A stretch of DNA of 6,240 bases from Anaerolineae bacterium (GTDB lineage: Bacteria; Chloroflexota; Anaerolineae; Anaerolineales; Villigracilaceae), in NCBI GenBank assembly GCA_003141915.1, contig PLNY01000414.1, forward strand, positions 1 through 6,240. The letters run 5' to 3'. Below the pieces are notes generated by a model, which ran no database searches, had not been told where the DNA came from, and saw only the letters and a list, made by a program, of their open reading frames with translations. Shown here piece after piece: positions 1-5,735 of this stretch; the stretch's first letter is position 1; each line of letters opens with the position of its first letter. The translations under genes were made by a program, and so were the position numbers.

Positions 1-2057
1 GGCGCATCGTTGACACCATCGCCGGTCATTGCCACGACTTCATGATTGGCCTGCAGCGCGTCCACGATGCGAAGTTTGTGCTGGGGCGAGACCCGCGCAA
101 AGACATCCGTGCTTTTCATCGCTTCACGAAGCCCATCGTCACTCAGCCGGTCAAGATCGGAGCCGGTCAACACTTCGCTGTCCCGGCGCATTAAGCCGAT
201 CTGTTCCGCGATGGCGCGCGCGGTGTTGGCATAATCGCCGGTGATCATGATCGTTCGGATTCCCGCACGGCGCGCTATTTCAACCGCAGGCTTTACTTCC
301 GTACGCGCCGGATCCGCCATCCCAACCAACCCGACGAACACCAAATCCTGTTCCAATCTATTCCATTCCGAACTCTTTTTCTTGATGTCGCGATACGCCA
401 AAGCAAGGACTCTTAACGAATCGTCCGTCATCGCATCATTGGCTTGATAAATCTTTTGCAGAAAGCCTTTGTCGAGTTTATGCGGCAGGTCGTTCATTGC
501 TTGATAAGATTTGCAGAGCGGCAGAACCACCTCCGGCGCGCCCTTGATGGCAATCAAATTTCGGCCGCGCATCGAATCGTCGTAATAGTGCGAAAAGTCA
601 TCCGCTTGCGGACGGGCAACCAGATGGAACGTCACCATATGCTTGCGCTCAGAGTCAAACGGGATTTCATCGAGGCGCGGATAGGATTCCCGTTCTCGAT
701 TCACAACGAGATAAGCATCACCAGCCTTGGCCGCGGCAACCAACAAAGCGGCTTCCGTCGGGTCGCCGACCACCCGATAGGAATGCTCCGAGCCTTCAAC
801 GGGTTCAATCTGTGCGTCATTATTCAGGATGCCGAGCCAGAGCGCAGTGCGGACGGCTTTGTATTTATCCCATCGAATCTTTTTCCCTTCTGCCAGAAGG
901 TCTCCTTCAGGAGAATATCCTTTACCGGTAATTTCAATCGCTTGATCGTCAACCCAAAGGCGTGTGACCGTCATTTCATTTTGAGTCAGCGTGCCAGTTT
1001 TATCGGAACAGATCACGGTCGCCGACCCAAGCGTCTCAACGGAAGCCAGCCGCCGGATCAGCGCGTGTCGTTGTATCATCTCACGCATTCCCAGCGCGAG
1101 ACTGATCGTCACAACCGCGGGCAATCCTTCCGGCACCGCTGCAATCGCCAGGCTGACCGCGATGATAAAGACATTCGTGATTTCCTTGGCGTACGTTTGA
1201 AGATAAACCAGCGGGCCGGAGAAAAAGGAAGAAATATCGGTAGCATCCATCAGTTCGAGAATGAAAACCACCGCGACCAAAATCAATGCGCCGATGCTGA
1301 GAGTCTTTCCCAGCTGATCGAGCCGCTTTTGCAATGGCGTCTCTTCCGCTTCGACATTCTGCAACATGCTGGCGATCAGACCCAACTGCGTGTGCATTCC
1401 TGTGCCGACCACCACGCCGCGCCCGCGTCCGTATGAAACCAGCGTGCCCATAAATGCCGTGTTCTTCCGATCCCCAAGCGGAACGTTCTGATTCAAGACG
1501 AGCGCGGCGTTTTTTTCGACAGACAGCGATTCACCCGTGAGCGAGGCTTCCTCAACGCGCAAATTGACCGCTTCCAACAAACGCACATCAGCGGGAACAT
1601 AGTTGCCCGCCTCAAGAAAAACCATGTCGCCCGGAACAAGGTCGCGTGCCAGAAGCACTTGACGATGTCCGTCACGGAGGACGTGAGCCTCGGGCGCAGC
1701 CAATTTTTTCAATGCCGCCAGCGCCTGCTCGGCGCGTCGTTCTTGAACGATTCCTAAAATAGTATTCAATACCACAATCGCAAGAATGGCTAACGCATCT
1801 ATCCATTCCCCCAGCAAAGCAGAAATGATCGAAGATACGATCAACAGGATGACGACAAAATTATTTAATTGATCCCATAACGTAGCCCAAAAGCCGGGAC
1901 GCGGCGCTTCCTGTAATTGATTAGGCCCATAACGATGCAAACGCTGGGATGCTTCTCTGACGGTCAATCCATTCTCATGGACCTGCAGGTCGCGCAAAAC
2001 CTTCTCGACCTCCAGCGCGTGCCAAGCAGGTTGCAGATTCTTTTCATCGTTTGTCAT
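1..2057 (-). CDS. P2A-type cation-translocating P-type ATPase (probable Mn2+/Ca2+ efflux pump), C-terminus cut by window edge
   Basis: An ATP-driven inner-membrane pump of the SERCA/PMCA-like P2A group, which exports Ca2+ or Mn2+. The frame is open for 685 codons and runs off the left edge; family members are about 900 residues, so M5-M10 are missing. In order: N-terminal cation-ATPase domain (about 5-55), M1 and M2 (about 67-106), actuator motif TGES (174-177), M3 (about 253-270), M4 with the ion-site motif PEGLP (309-313), the phosphorylation site DKTGT with catalytic D352, nucleotide-binding KGAPE (505-509), TGD (606-608), and the hinge motif TGDGVND (678-684). All catalytic residues in view are intact. 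The ATG start is secure because an in-frame TGA lies two codons upstream; the ribosome binding site is weak (GGA). Manganese is favoured over calcium because the leader is a yybP-ykoY riboswitch, as for Lactococcus YoaB. The M5/M6 ion-site residues cannot be checked here. Confidence 0.95.
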   Translation of the reverse strand, partial: MTNDEKNLQPAWHALEVEKVLRDLQVHENGLTVREASQRLHRYGPNQLQEAPRPGFWATLWDQLNNFVVILLIVSSIISALLGEWIDALAILAIVVLNTILGIVQERRAEQALAALKKLAAPEAHVLRDGHRQVLLARDLVPGDMVFLEAGNYVPADVRLLEAVNLRVEEASLTGESLSVEKNAALVLNQNVPLGDRKNTAFMGTLVSYGRGRGVVVGTGMHTQLGLIASMLQNVEAEETPLQKRLDQLGKTLSIGALILVAVVFILELMDATDISSFFSGPLVYLQTYAKEITNVFIIAVSLAIAAVPEGLPAVVTISLALGMREMIQRHALIRRLASVETLGSATVICSDKTGTLTQNEMTVTRLWVDDQAIEITGKGYSPEGDLLAEGKKIRWDKYKAVRTALWLGILNNDAQIEPVEGSEHSYRVVGDPTEAALLVAAAKAGDAYLVVNRERESYPRLDEIPFDSERKHMVTFHLVARPQADDFSHYYDDSMRGRNLIAIKGAPEVVLPLCKSYQAMNDLPHKLDKGFLQKIYQANDAMTDDSLRVLALAYRDIKKKSSEWNRLEQDLVFVGLVGMADPARTEVKPAVEIARRAGIRTIMITGDYANTARAIAEQIGLMRRDSEVLTGSDLDRLSDDGLREAMKSTDVFARVSPQHKLRIVDALQANHEVVAMTGDGVNDA

Positions 2058-2093
2058 GAGTCAATTCCAAATTTACTGCAATATTTTGGGGAG

Positions 2094-2130
2094 AAAAAAG
2101 ACCACCACGAATCAATATCGTGGTGGTCTT
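2094..2130 (-). terminator. Intrinsic terminator / riboswitch expression platform in the ATPase leader
   Basis: On the minus strand a perfect 13-bp stem (AAGACCACCACGA with TCGTGGTGGTCTT) and a 7-base loop run directly into a T tract (six T including the stem end). It lies 36 bases before the ATPase ATG, inside the leader and not after a gene. Its 5' arm contains the ACCACCA that closes aptamer stem P1, so the aptamer and the terminator exclude each other. Confidence 0.9.
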
Positions 2131-2238
2131 GCCAACGCAGGAAGCGTATGGACTGCCGATGACGTTTCCGTCAATGGTATGACGACAATCCATTGGCGCC
2201 GTGATTTGATCAACGCCGCCACGGCTACTCCCCAACCA
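2121..2238 (-). ncRNA. yybP-ykoY family Mn2+ riboswitch aptamer
   Basis: Read on the minus strand, the leader starts with GGGGAGUAGC (2233-2224) and ends with GCAAGACC (2132-2125), the two conserved ends of the yybP-ykoY Mn2+ aptamer. Between them are P2 GCCGUG/CACGGC (2225-2220 with 2203-2198); P3 AUGGAUU/AGUCCAU (2193-2187 with 2154-2148); the conserved GUCGUCA loop segment (2186-2180) facing UCGGC (2159-2155); a UGACG-GAAA-CGUCA hairpin (2173-2160); and a last hairpin ACGC/GCGU (2147-2135). P1 can form as UGG-U-UGG with CCACCA (2238-2232 with 2126-2121, one bulged U). Its 3' strand is also the 5' arm of the following terminator. Known members sense Mn2+ and turn on export genes. Antitermination on Mn2+ binding is inferred from this overlap. 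The match is by eye, without a covariance-model score. Confidence 0.92.
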
Positions 2239-2243
2239 TAATT

Positions 2244-2272
2244 AGTCTATTCCGTTGCAAGCGGAATGTCAA
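2244..2272 (-). promoter_or_regulatory. Sigma70-type promoter of the riboswitch-ATPase transcript
   Basis: Minus strand: a consensus -35 TTGACA (2272-2267), a spacer of exactly 17 bases, and -10 TAGACT (2249-2244, 4 of 6 consensus). Transcription would start near 2237-2239, exactly at the 5' side of aptamer P1, so promoter and riboswitch placement support each other. It lies after the stop of the upstream lipoprotein gene, giving the pump its own transcript. Confidence 0.85.
2249..2267. promoter_or_regulatory. Inverted repeat filling the promoter spacer (candidate operator)
   Basis: ATTCCG-N7-CGGAAT is a perfect 6-bp inverted repeat. It starts on the last base of the -35 box and ends on the first base of the -10 box. 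A dimeric repressor bound here would block RNA polymerase. No regulator gene lies in the window, and the match to a known operator is not established. Confidence 0.4.
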
Positions 2273-2300
2273 GCCAAAAATCCTCGTTCATAAACGCTCA

Positions 2301-2744
2301 CTAATGATGCAAGGGAGTATATTCCAGCCACCAGTTGCTTGTATCGCGCAATTCACTCAATGGGGTTAAATTCAACGCAGTCAATCCCCATAAAAGATGA
2401 TGGCTGAGCTCCATCTCCACGCAGGTGTATCCAGACCTATCCTGATAAATACAAGGAGCCGATGAAATCCCGAGAGTCAATATTTGTGCCGGCCAGATAG
2501 ATGTCTTGAGTCTCAATGACTGATCCAGGAAACTGTCGGATACCAGATAGAACTTAATCCAATTCTGATGGGCCTGACATCCACCCATGCAAATATTTAT
2601 GCTTGATGGGTACGCAATTTGAAAATTTGATTTTTTACCGGCAACGTCAAAGGTGGGATTATTCCTTGCTGAACAGGCAGCCAACACTCCGAATGCCAGA
2701 CATACCAACATCACCAACAAGACCACGGTTGACTTTCTTTGCAT
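2301..2744 (-). CDS. Small putative lipoprotein, function unknown
   Basis: A 147-residue protein that I do not recognise. It begins with a lipoprotein signal peptide: basic MQRK, a hydrophobic core (about 6-22) and the lipobox LAAC with the lipidated Cys at 24. The mature part has four more cysteines (52, 56, 98, 108), including a CMGGC pair that could form disulfides outside the membrane, and several tryptophans toward the C-terminus. The start at 2744 is preferred over an ATG five codons earlier because AAGGA lies 6 bases before it, while the earlier ATG has no clear ribosome binding site. It lies about 120 bases downstream of glgC in the same direction, with no clear terminator between. 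A TATAAT at 2823-2818 suggests its own promoter. Export and lipid anchoring are well supported; the role is not. Confidence 0.75.
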   Translation of the reverse strand: MQRKSTVVLLVMLVCLAFGVLAACSARNNPTFDVAGKKSNFQIAYPSSINICMGGCQAHQNWIKFYLVSDSFLDQSLRLKTSIWPAQILTLGISSAPCIYQDRSGYTCVEMELSHHLLWGLTALNLTPLSELRDTSNWWLEYTPLHH

Positions 2745-2745
2745 C

Positions 2746-2796
2746 TCACATCCTTGCATTCACTTTGATATTGGGCCGGGCGAACGCGAAAGCCAT
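2746..2796 (-). CDS. Possible 16-codon upstream ORF coupled to the lipoprotein gene
   Basis: A short ORF encoding MAFAFARPNIKVNARM follows a strong ribosome binding site (AGAGGGG, about 6 bases before the ATG). Its TGA ends one base before the lipoprotein ATG, an arrangement typical of translational coupling. Nothing in the peptide suggests an attenuator, such as runs of one amino acid, so this could be chance. Confidence 0.3.
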   Translation of the reverse strand: MAFAFARPNIKVNARM

Positions 2797-2817
2797 CGCG
2801 CTCCCCTCTGCAAGCGC

Positions 2818-2823
2818 ATTATA
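2818..2823 (-). promoter_or_regulatory. Candidate -10 box for the lipoprotein gene
   Basis: A perfect TATAAT on the minus strand, within TGCTATATAAT, 21 bases before the small upstream ORF and 73 before the lipoprotein ATG. No good -35 hexamer lies at 16-18 bases (ACCGAA is the best), so the call rests on the -10 alone. Confidence 0.35.
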
Positions 2824-2861
2824 TAGCAGACTATTTTTATTTCGGTTTACAAATCCGTCAA

Positions 2862-4124
2862 TTATTCGGGAACGATCCGAGTCCCTGGTGGAATCTCCAC
2901 ATCCTTGGGGATAACCACCACTCCATCCCGGACGAACCACTTATCGCCATCGAAATTGACATTGCGCGGAAACGGCCGAATCAACACGCCTTCCCCGATT
3001 CGCACGTTCTTGTCAATGATCGCTCCCTCGATATCACAGTTGGGGCCGATCCCGGTCGGAATCGAAGAGGGTCGTTTACCGGGATCATAGTAATCGGATC
3101 CCATAAGAATCGCATCTTTGATCTGCGAACCCGATGCAATTTGACTGCGAACTCCGATCACGGAATGGATGATCTTGGAATTTTGGATACGACAACCATC
3201 GGTCAGAAGAACCCCTTCTAATAATTGGCTGTTCTGCACGATACTTCCCGGCAAATAGCGCATATGGGTATAGATTGGAAATTTTGGGTCATAGAAATTA
3301 AACGGCGGATTCGGCGAAGCCATTTCAAGATTAATCTCATAAAAAGAGCGGATCGTCCCGATGTCCCGCCAATAGCCGTCATAGTCAAAGCCATAAACCT
3401 TGTGCGAATGAACCGCTTCTGGAATGATATTAATTCCAAAATCATCATAGCTGGGATAATTGGTAAGGAGATCAATCAACACCTGGGTTTTGAATAGATA
3501 AATCCCCATGGAAGCCTGAAACGGTCGCTCTGGATCGTCACGACTGATGAAGCGATCCTGGGTTTCCTTATCCTGGGGCTTTTCCACAAAGTCAGAGATG
3601 CGGCCATCCGATTCGCATTTCAAAATCCCGAGGCGCGGCACTTCTTCACGCGGGACAGGATGAACGGCCACCGTTATATCGGCATCTGCCTGCCAATGGA
3701 ACTCAGCCATCTTAGCATAGTCCATGCGATAGAGATGGTCTCCGGCCAGGATCAAAACATAATCTGCTCCGGTGGATTGAATTTCAAACAACTGCTTACG
3801 CACCGCGTCCGCGGTACCTTGATACCAGGCCGCCGATTCAAGGGTCTGCTCGGCGGCCCAGATTTGAACCCAACCCGGATGGAACGAGTCGAAGTTGTAG
3901 GTTTGCGTAATGTGGCGGTGCAGGGATACGGAATTGAATTGCGTCAAAACTGCGACGCGGTAAATCTCGGAGTTGATGGAGTTGCTGATCGGAATGTCAA
4001 TGAGCCGATATTGACCGACGATCGGCACCGCCGGTTTGGAACGCATCTTTGTCAATGGATAGAGGCGCTGCCCGCGTCCGCCGCCCATGATCACCGCCAA
4101 TATATCATTCATCGTTCCAGGCAT
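2862..4124 (-). CDS. glgC: Glucose-1-phosphate adenylyltransferase (ADP-glucose pyrophosphorylase)
   Basis: Makes ADP-glucose and pyrophosphate from ATP and glucose 1-phosphate, the committed step of bacterial glycogen synthesis, in the cytoplasm. The 420-residue protein is full length. The N-terminal nucleotidyltransferase domain has GGGRGQRLYPLT (14-25), KPAVP (30-34), YRLIDIPISN (39-48), WYQGTADAV (100-108), the catalytic-metal segment GDHLYRMDY (128-136), the sugar-phosphate site FVEKP with K182 (179-183), and GYWRDIGTI (250-258). The C-terminal part (about 285-400) has the periodic hydrophobic pattern of a left-handed beta-helix. Motifs such as RLYPLT and LTQFNS resemble the cyanobacterial/plant type more than E. 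coli GlgC. The ATG at 4124 is chosen because GGAGG lies six bases before it; the alternative at residue 5 has none. It probably shares a transcript with the small ORF upstream. No clear terminator follows the gene. Confidence 0.96.
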   Translation of the reverse strand: MPGTMNDILAVIMGGGRGQRLYPLTKMRSKPAVPIVGQYRLIDIPISNSINSEIYRVAVLTQFNSVSLHRHITQTYNFDSFHPGWVQIWAAEQTLESAAWYQGTADAVRKQLFEIQSTGADYVLILAGDHLYRMDYAKMAEFHWQADADITVAVHPVPREEVPRLGILKCESDGRISDFVEKPQDKETQDRFISRDDPERPFQASMGIYLFKTQVLIDLLTNYPSYDDFGINIIPEAVHSHKVYGFDYDGYWRDIGTIRSFYEINLEMASPNPPFNFYDPKFPIYTHMRYLPGSIVQNSQLLEGVLLTDGCRIQNSKIIHSVIGVRSQIASGSQIKDAILMGSDYYDPGKRPSSIPTGIGPNCDIEGAIIDKNVRIGEGVLIRPFPRNVNFDGDKWFVRDGVVVIPKDVEIPPGTRIVPE

Positions 4125-4156
4125 CGAAGACCTCCGTAAAAAAGAATATGTTTCTT

Positions 4157-4264
4157 CTATTTCTTCAATCCAAAAAAGCGGCGCAGTTGTTGTATCACAT
4201 ACACAATTGGATAAGCAATGGCTAACAGCATATCAAGCAGCATAAAAACCAGATTGAATCGCAT
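4157..4264 (-). CDS. 35-residue putative single-pass membrane microprotein
   Basis: A short ORF with a good ribosome binding site (AGAGGA, about 6 bases before the ATG) and a TAG stop 32 bases before the glgC start, on the same strand. The product begins MRFN, has one hydrophobic segment (about 5-24, VFMLLDMLLAIAYPIVYVI) broken by one Asp and one Pro, and ends in a basic tail (QLRRFFGLKK). This fits a small inner-membrane protein with a cytoplasmic basic C-terminus. It lies between the tRNA terminator and glgC and would be the first cistron of a glgC transcript. I do not recognise a family. Support comes from the ribosome binding site, the membrane-like composition and its position; comparative data are lacking. 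Confidence 0.55.
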   Translation of the reverse strand: MRFNLVFMLLDMLLAIAYPIVYVIQQLRRFFGLKK

Positions 4265-4306
4265 GGCTTTTCCTCTTCTCTCGCTACAGCTTATCCTTTC
4301 TTACCT

Positions 4307-4343
4307 AAAAAACAGAACGCGAGAATGCCTTGGCACTCTCGCG
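4307..4343 (-). terminator. Intrinsic terminator of the tRNA-Leu transcript
   Basis: Minus strand: a 12-bp stem CGCGAGAGTGCC/GGCATTCTCGCG with one G-U pair and a very short loop (4318-4343), followed by TTCTGTTTTTT. The T run is offset by a few bases from the stem, but the hairpin is strong. It lies about 70 bases past the tRNA 3' end and separates the tRNA unit from the microprotein-glgC unit. Confidence 0.75.
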
Positions 4344-4354
4344 CTATCGTCCAA

Positions 4355-4370
4355 GCGGGCGAGCGCCCGC
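4355..4370. repeat. GC-rich hairpin in the tRNA trailer
   Basis: GCGGGCGAGCGCCCGC forms a 7-bp perfect stem with a two-base loop (or six pairs with loop GAGC). It lies between the tRNA-Leu 3' end and the terminator and has no T run, so it is not itself a terminator. It may be an RNA-processing or stability element of the precursor tRNA trailer. Confidence 0.5.
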
Positions 4371-4383
4371 AAAGCTGACAGAA

Positions 4384-4392
4384 TGATATAAT
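4384..4392 (+). promoter_or_regulatory. Candidate extended -10 promoter reading toward ychF
   Basis: TGATATAAT on the plus strand is a perfect extended -10 (TGnTATAAT). No -35 box is present at the expected distance, which extended -10 promoters can tolerate. A transcript from here would cross the tRNA-Leu gene in antisense before reaching ychF, about 145 bases downstream. The 40-base gap directly before ychF holds no clear plus-strand promoter. Confidence 0.3.
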
Positions 4393-4414
4393 GTTTCTGT
4401 TCTACCGAACTACA

Positions 4415-4496
4415 TGCCGAAGGAGGGACTTGAACCCTCAATCCCGAAGGAACACGAGTTTGAGTCGTGCGCGTCTGCCAGTTCCGCCACTTCGGC
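4415..4496 (-). tRNA. tRNA-Leu (anticodon CAA)
   Basis: An 82-base class II tRNA, with a discriminator A and no encoded CCA. The acceptor stem is GCCGAAG/CTTCGGC. The anticodon stem CACGA/TCGTG encloses loop CTCAAAC, giving anticodon CAA for leucine UUG codons. The long variable arm is TCC-TTCG-GGA, as expected for Leu. The T arm is GAGGG-TTCAAGT-CCCTC. Its own promoter and terminator flank it, and CCA must be added enzymatically. Confidence 0.97.
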
Positions 4497-4506
4497 TTAG
4501 GCATAT

Positions 4507-4535
4507 AGTATAACCAACCCCACAGACAAGGTCAA
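4507..4535 (-). promoter_or_regulatory. Sigma70-type promoter of tRNA-Leu
   Basis: Minus strand: -35 TTGACC (4535-4530), a 17-base spacer, and -10 TATACT (4512-4507). Transcription would start near 4500, about four bases before the mature tRNA. The -35 box ends two bases from the ychF ATG and overlaps the ychF ribosome binding site AAGG (4528-4531), so the two divergent genes share this stretch. Confidence 0.85.
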
Positions 4536-4536
4536 G

Positions 4537-5595
4537 ATGAAACTTGGAATTATCGGACTGCCCCAATCAGGAAAAACAACCATCTTCAACGCGTTGACGC
4601 GCGGCAACATGCCGACGACTGCCAGCGCGGGACGAATCGAAATCCATACCGCCGTGGTGGATGTTCCCGATCCGCGCGTCGACAAACTCTCGGCGATGTT
4701 CAAACCGAAGAAGACCATCTACGCCAAAGTGACGTATGCGGATATCGCCGGACTGGAAACGGGCGCGGCCAAAACCGGCATCTCCGGCCAACTGCTGAAT
4801 CAGCTCGCGCAAATGGACGGCTTTATTCTCGTCGTGCGCGCCTTCACCGATGATAACGTTCCTCACCCCGCAGGAAGCGTGGACGCGAAGCGCGATGTCG
4901 ACACGATGTTGAGCGAACTCCTGCTCAACGATCTGATCGCCGTCGAACGCAAACTCGAACGGTTGATTGAAGAACGAAAAAAGGGCGGCACGGATAAGGT
5001 CCTGAATGAACGTCAAACCGTTTTATTTACGCGTCTGCATGAAGCATTGAACTCAAACACGCCGCTTCGTAAATTGGAATTCAATGAGGATGAGTCACAT
5101 GAATTGTCTTCGTTTGGCCTGCTCACACGCAAACCCATTTTGACCGTGTTCAATTTGGATGAGAGTCAAACCGCGCCATCCATTCAGCTTGATCATCCTT
5201 CGGTTGCATTGATGGGCAAACTCGAAATGGAAATCGCCCAACTCAGCGCCGACGATGCGGAAGTCTTCATGAAGGAATATGGCATCGAAGAACTCAGCCT
5301 GAGCAAGATGATCAAGCTATCCTATGACTTGCTTCAACAGCAATCGTTCTTCACCGTCGGCGAAGACGAAGTCCGCGCCTGGACGACGCGGCGCGGCGCG
5401 AGCGCGGTGGAAGCGGCAGGCGAGATCCATACCGATATTCAACGCGGCTTTGTGCGCGCCGAAGTGGTGGCATGCGATGACCTGCTTGCACTCGGCGGGA
5501 TGACCGAAGCTAAGACGAAGGGCAAACTGCGGCTCGAAGGAAAAGAATATCTCGTGAAGGATGGGGATATTATGCACATCCGATTTAACATCTAA
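4537..5595 (+). CDS. ychF: YchF/OLA1-family ATPase with divergent P-loop and switch I
   Basis: A cytoplasmic Obg-related P-loop nucleotidase. Family members prefer ATP, bind ribosomes and are linked to stress responses. At 352 residues it is near the usual 363. The P-loop is GLPQSGKTT (7-15), where most YchF have GLPNVGKST. VPDPRVDKL (43-51) and the Walker B/G3 motif DIAGL (69-73) follow. A helical insert rich in charged residues spans about 120-180. NLDE (206-209) fits the NxxE motif that replaces NKxD in this family and gives ATP preference. The C-terminal TGS/DUF933 region is well kept: RAWTTRRG (280-287), AAGEIHTDIQRGF (293-305), LRLEGKEY (331-338). The usual NYPFxTIEPN switch I is absent; NMPTTASAGRIEIHTAV (24-40) stands in its place. 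The ATG at 4537 has AAGG five bases upstream and begins right at the P-loop strand. It is divergent from tRNA-Leu. Either a diverged ortholog or a paralog is possible. Confidence 0.92.
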   Translation: MKLGIIGLPQSGKTTIFNALTRGNMPTTASAGRIEIHTAVVDVPDPRVDKLSAMFKPKKTIYAKVTYADIAGLETGAAKTGISGQLLNQLAQMDGFILVVRAFTDDNVPHPAGSVDAKRDVDTMLSELLLNDLIAVERKLERLIEERKKGGTDKVLNERQTVLFTRLHEALNSNTPLRKLEFNEDESHELSSFGLLTRKPILTVFNLDESQTAPSIQLDHPSVALMGKLEMEIAQLSADDAEVFMKEYGIEELSLSKMIKLSYDLLQQQSFFTVGEDEVRAWTTRRGASAVEAAGEIHTDIQRGFVRAEVVACDDLLALGGMTEAKTKGKLRLEGKEYLVKDGDIMHIRFNI

Positions 5596-5682
5596 ATATT
5601 GTGACGTCGAGAAATTTTGTTGTTGAGCAGAGAATGCTGATTATTATCTAAAATGTAAGGCTGGACATCTTTGATTCGATAT

Positions 5683-5723
5683 AAAATATTGACCTGACAT
5701 AAGATTGTCAGGTCAATATTTTT
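5683..5723 (+). terminator. Perfect 17-bp inverted repeat, probable terminator after ychF
   Basis: AAAATATTGACCTGACA pairs perfectly with TGTCAGGTCAATATTTT around a six-base loop (TAAGAT). A-rich and T-rich flanks (five T at 5719-5723) could make it work on either strand. It lies 87 bases past the ychF stop. Its right arm ends three bases before the GGGAGG ribosome binding site of the next gene, so a role in controlling that gene is also possible. The stretch between ychF and this hairpin (5596-5682) shows no gene. Confidence 0.6.
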
Positions 5724-5735
5724 CGGGAGGCAACC

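Noticed and set aside
444..1436. A 330-codon plus-strand open frame.
   Set aside because: It lies wholly antisense to the P-type ATPase, whose minus frame shows every family motif in order. The plus frame is Arg/His/Gln-rich with no recognisable domain and no ribosome binding site.
2276..2296. A small hairpin CGTT-TATG-AACG followed by TTTTT after the lipoprotein stop (minus strand), as a terminator.
   Set aside because: Only four base pairs and the T run is offset by four bases; too weak to call, although a terminator would make sense here.
2839..2856. A possible terminator after glgC (CGGATTTGTAAACCG).
   Set aside because: Short stem with a bulge and no T run on the minus strand.
3660..4139. 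A 159-codon plus-strand open frame.
   Set aside because: Antisense shadow of the well-conserved N-terminal part of glgC.
4397..4414. A D-arm-like sequence (GTAGTTCGGTAGAAC, minus strand) just after tRNA-Leu, as a second or remnant tRNA.
   Set aside because: No matching anticodon arm, T arm or acceptor stem follows; a short hairpin in the trailer explains it.
4567..5016. A 149-codon minus-strand open frame.
   Set aside because: Antisense shadow of ychF, with no independent signal.
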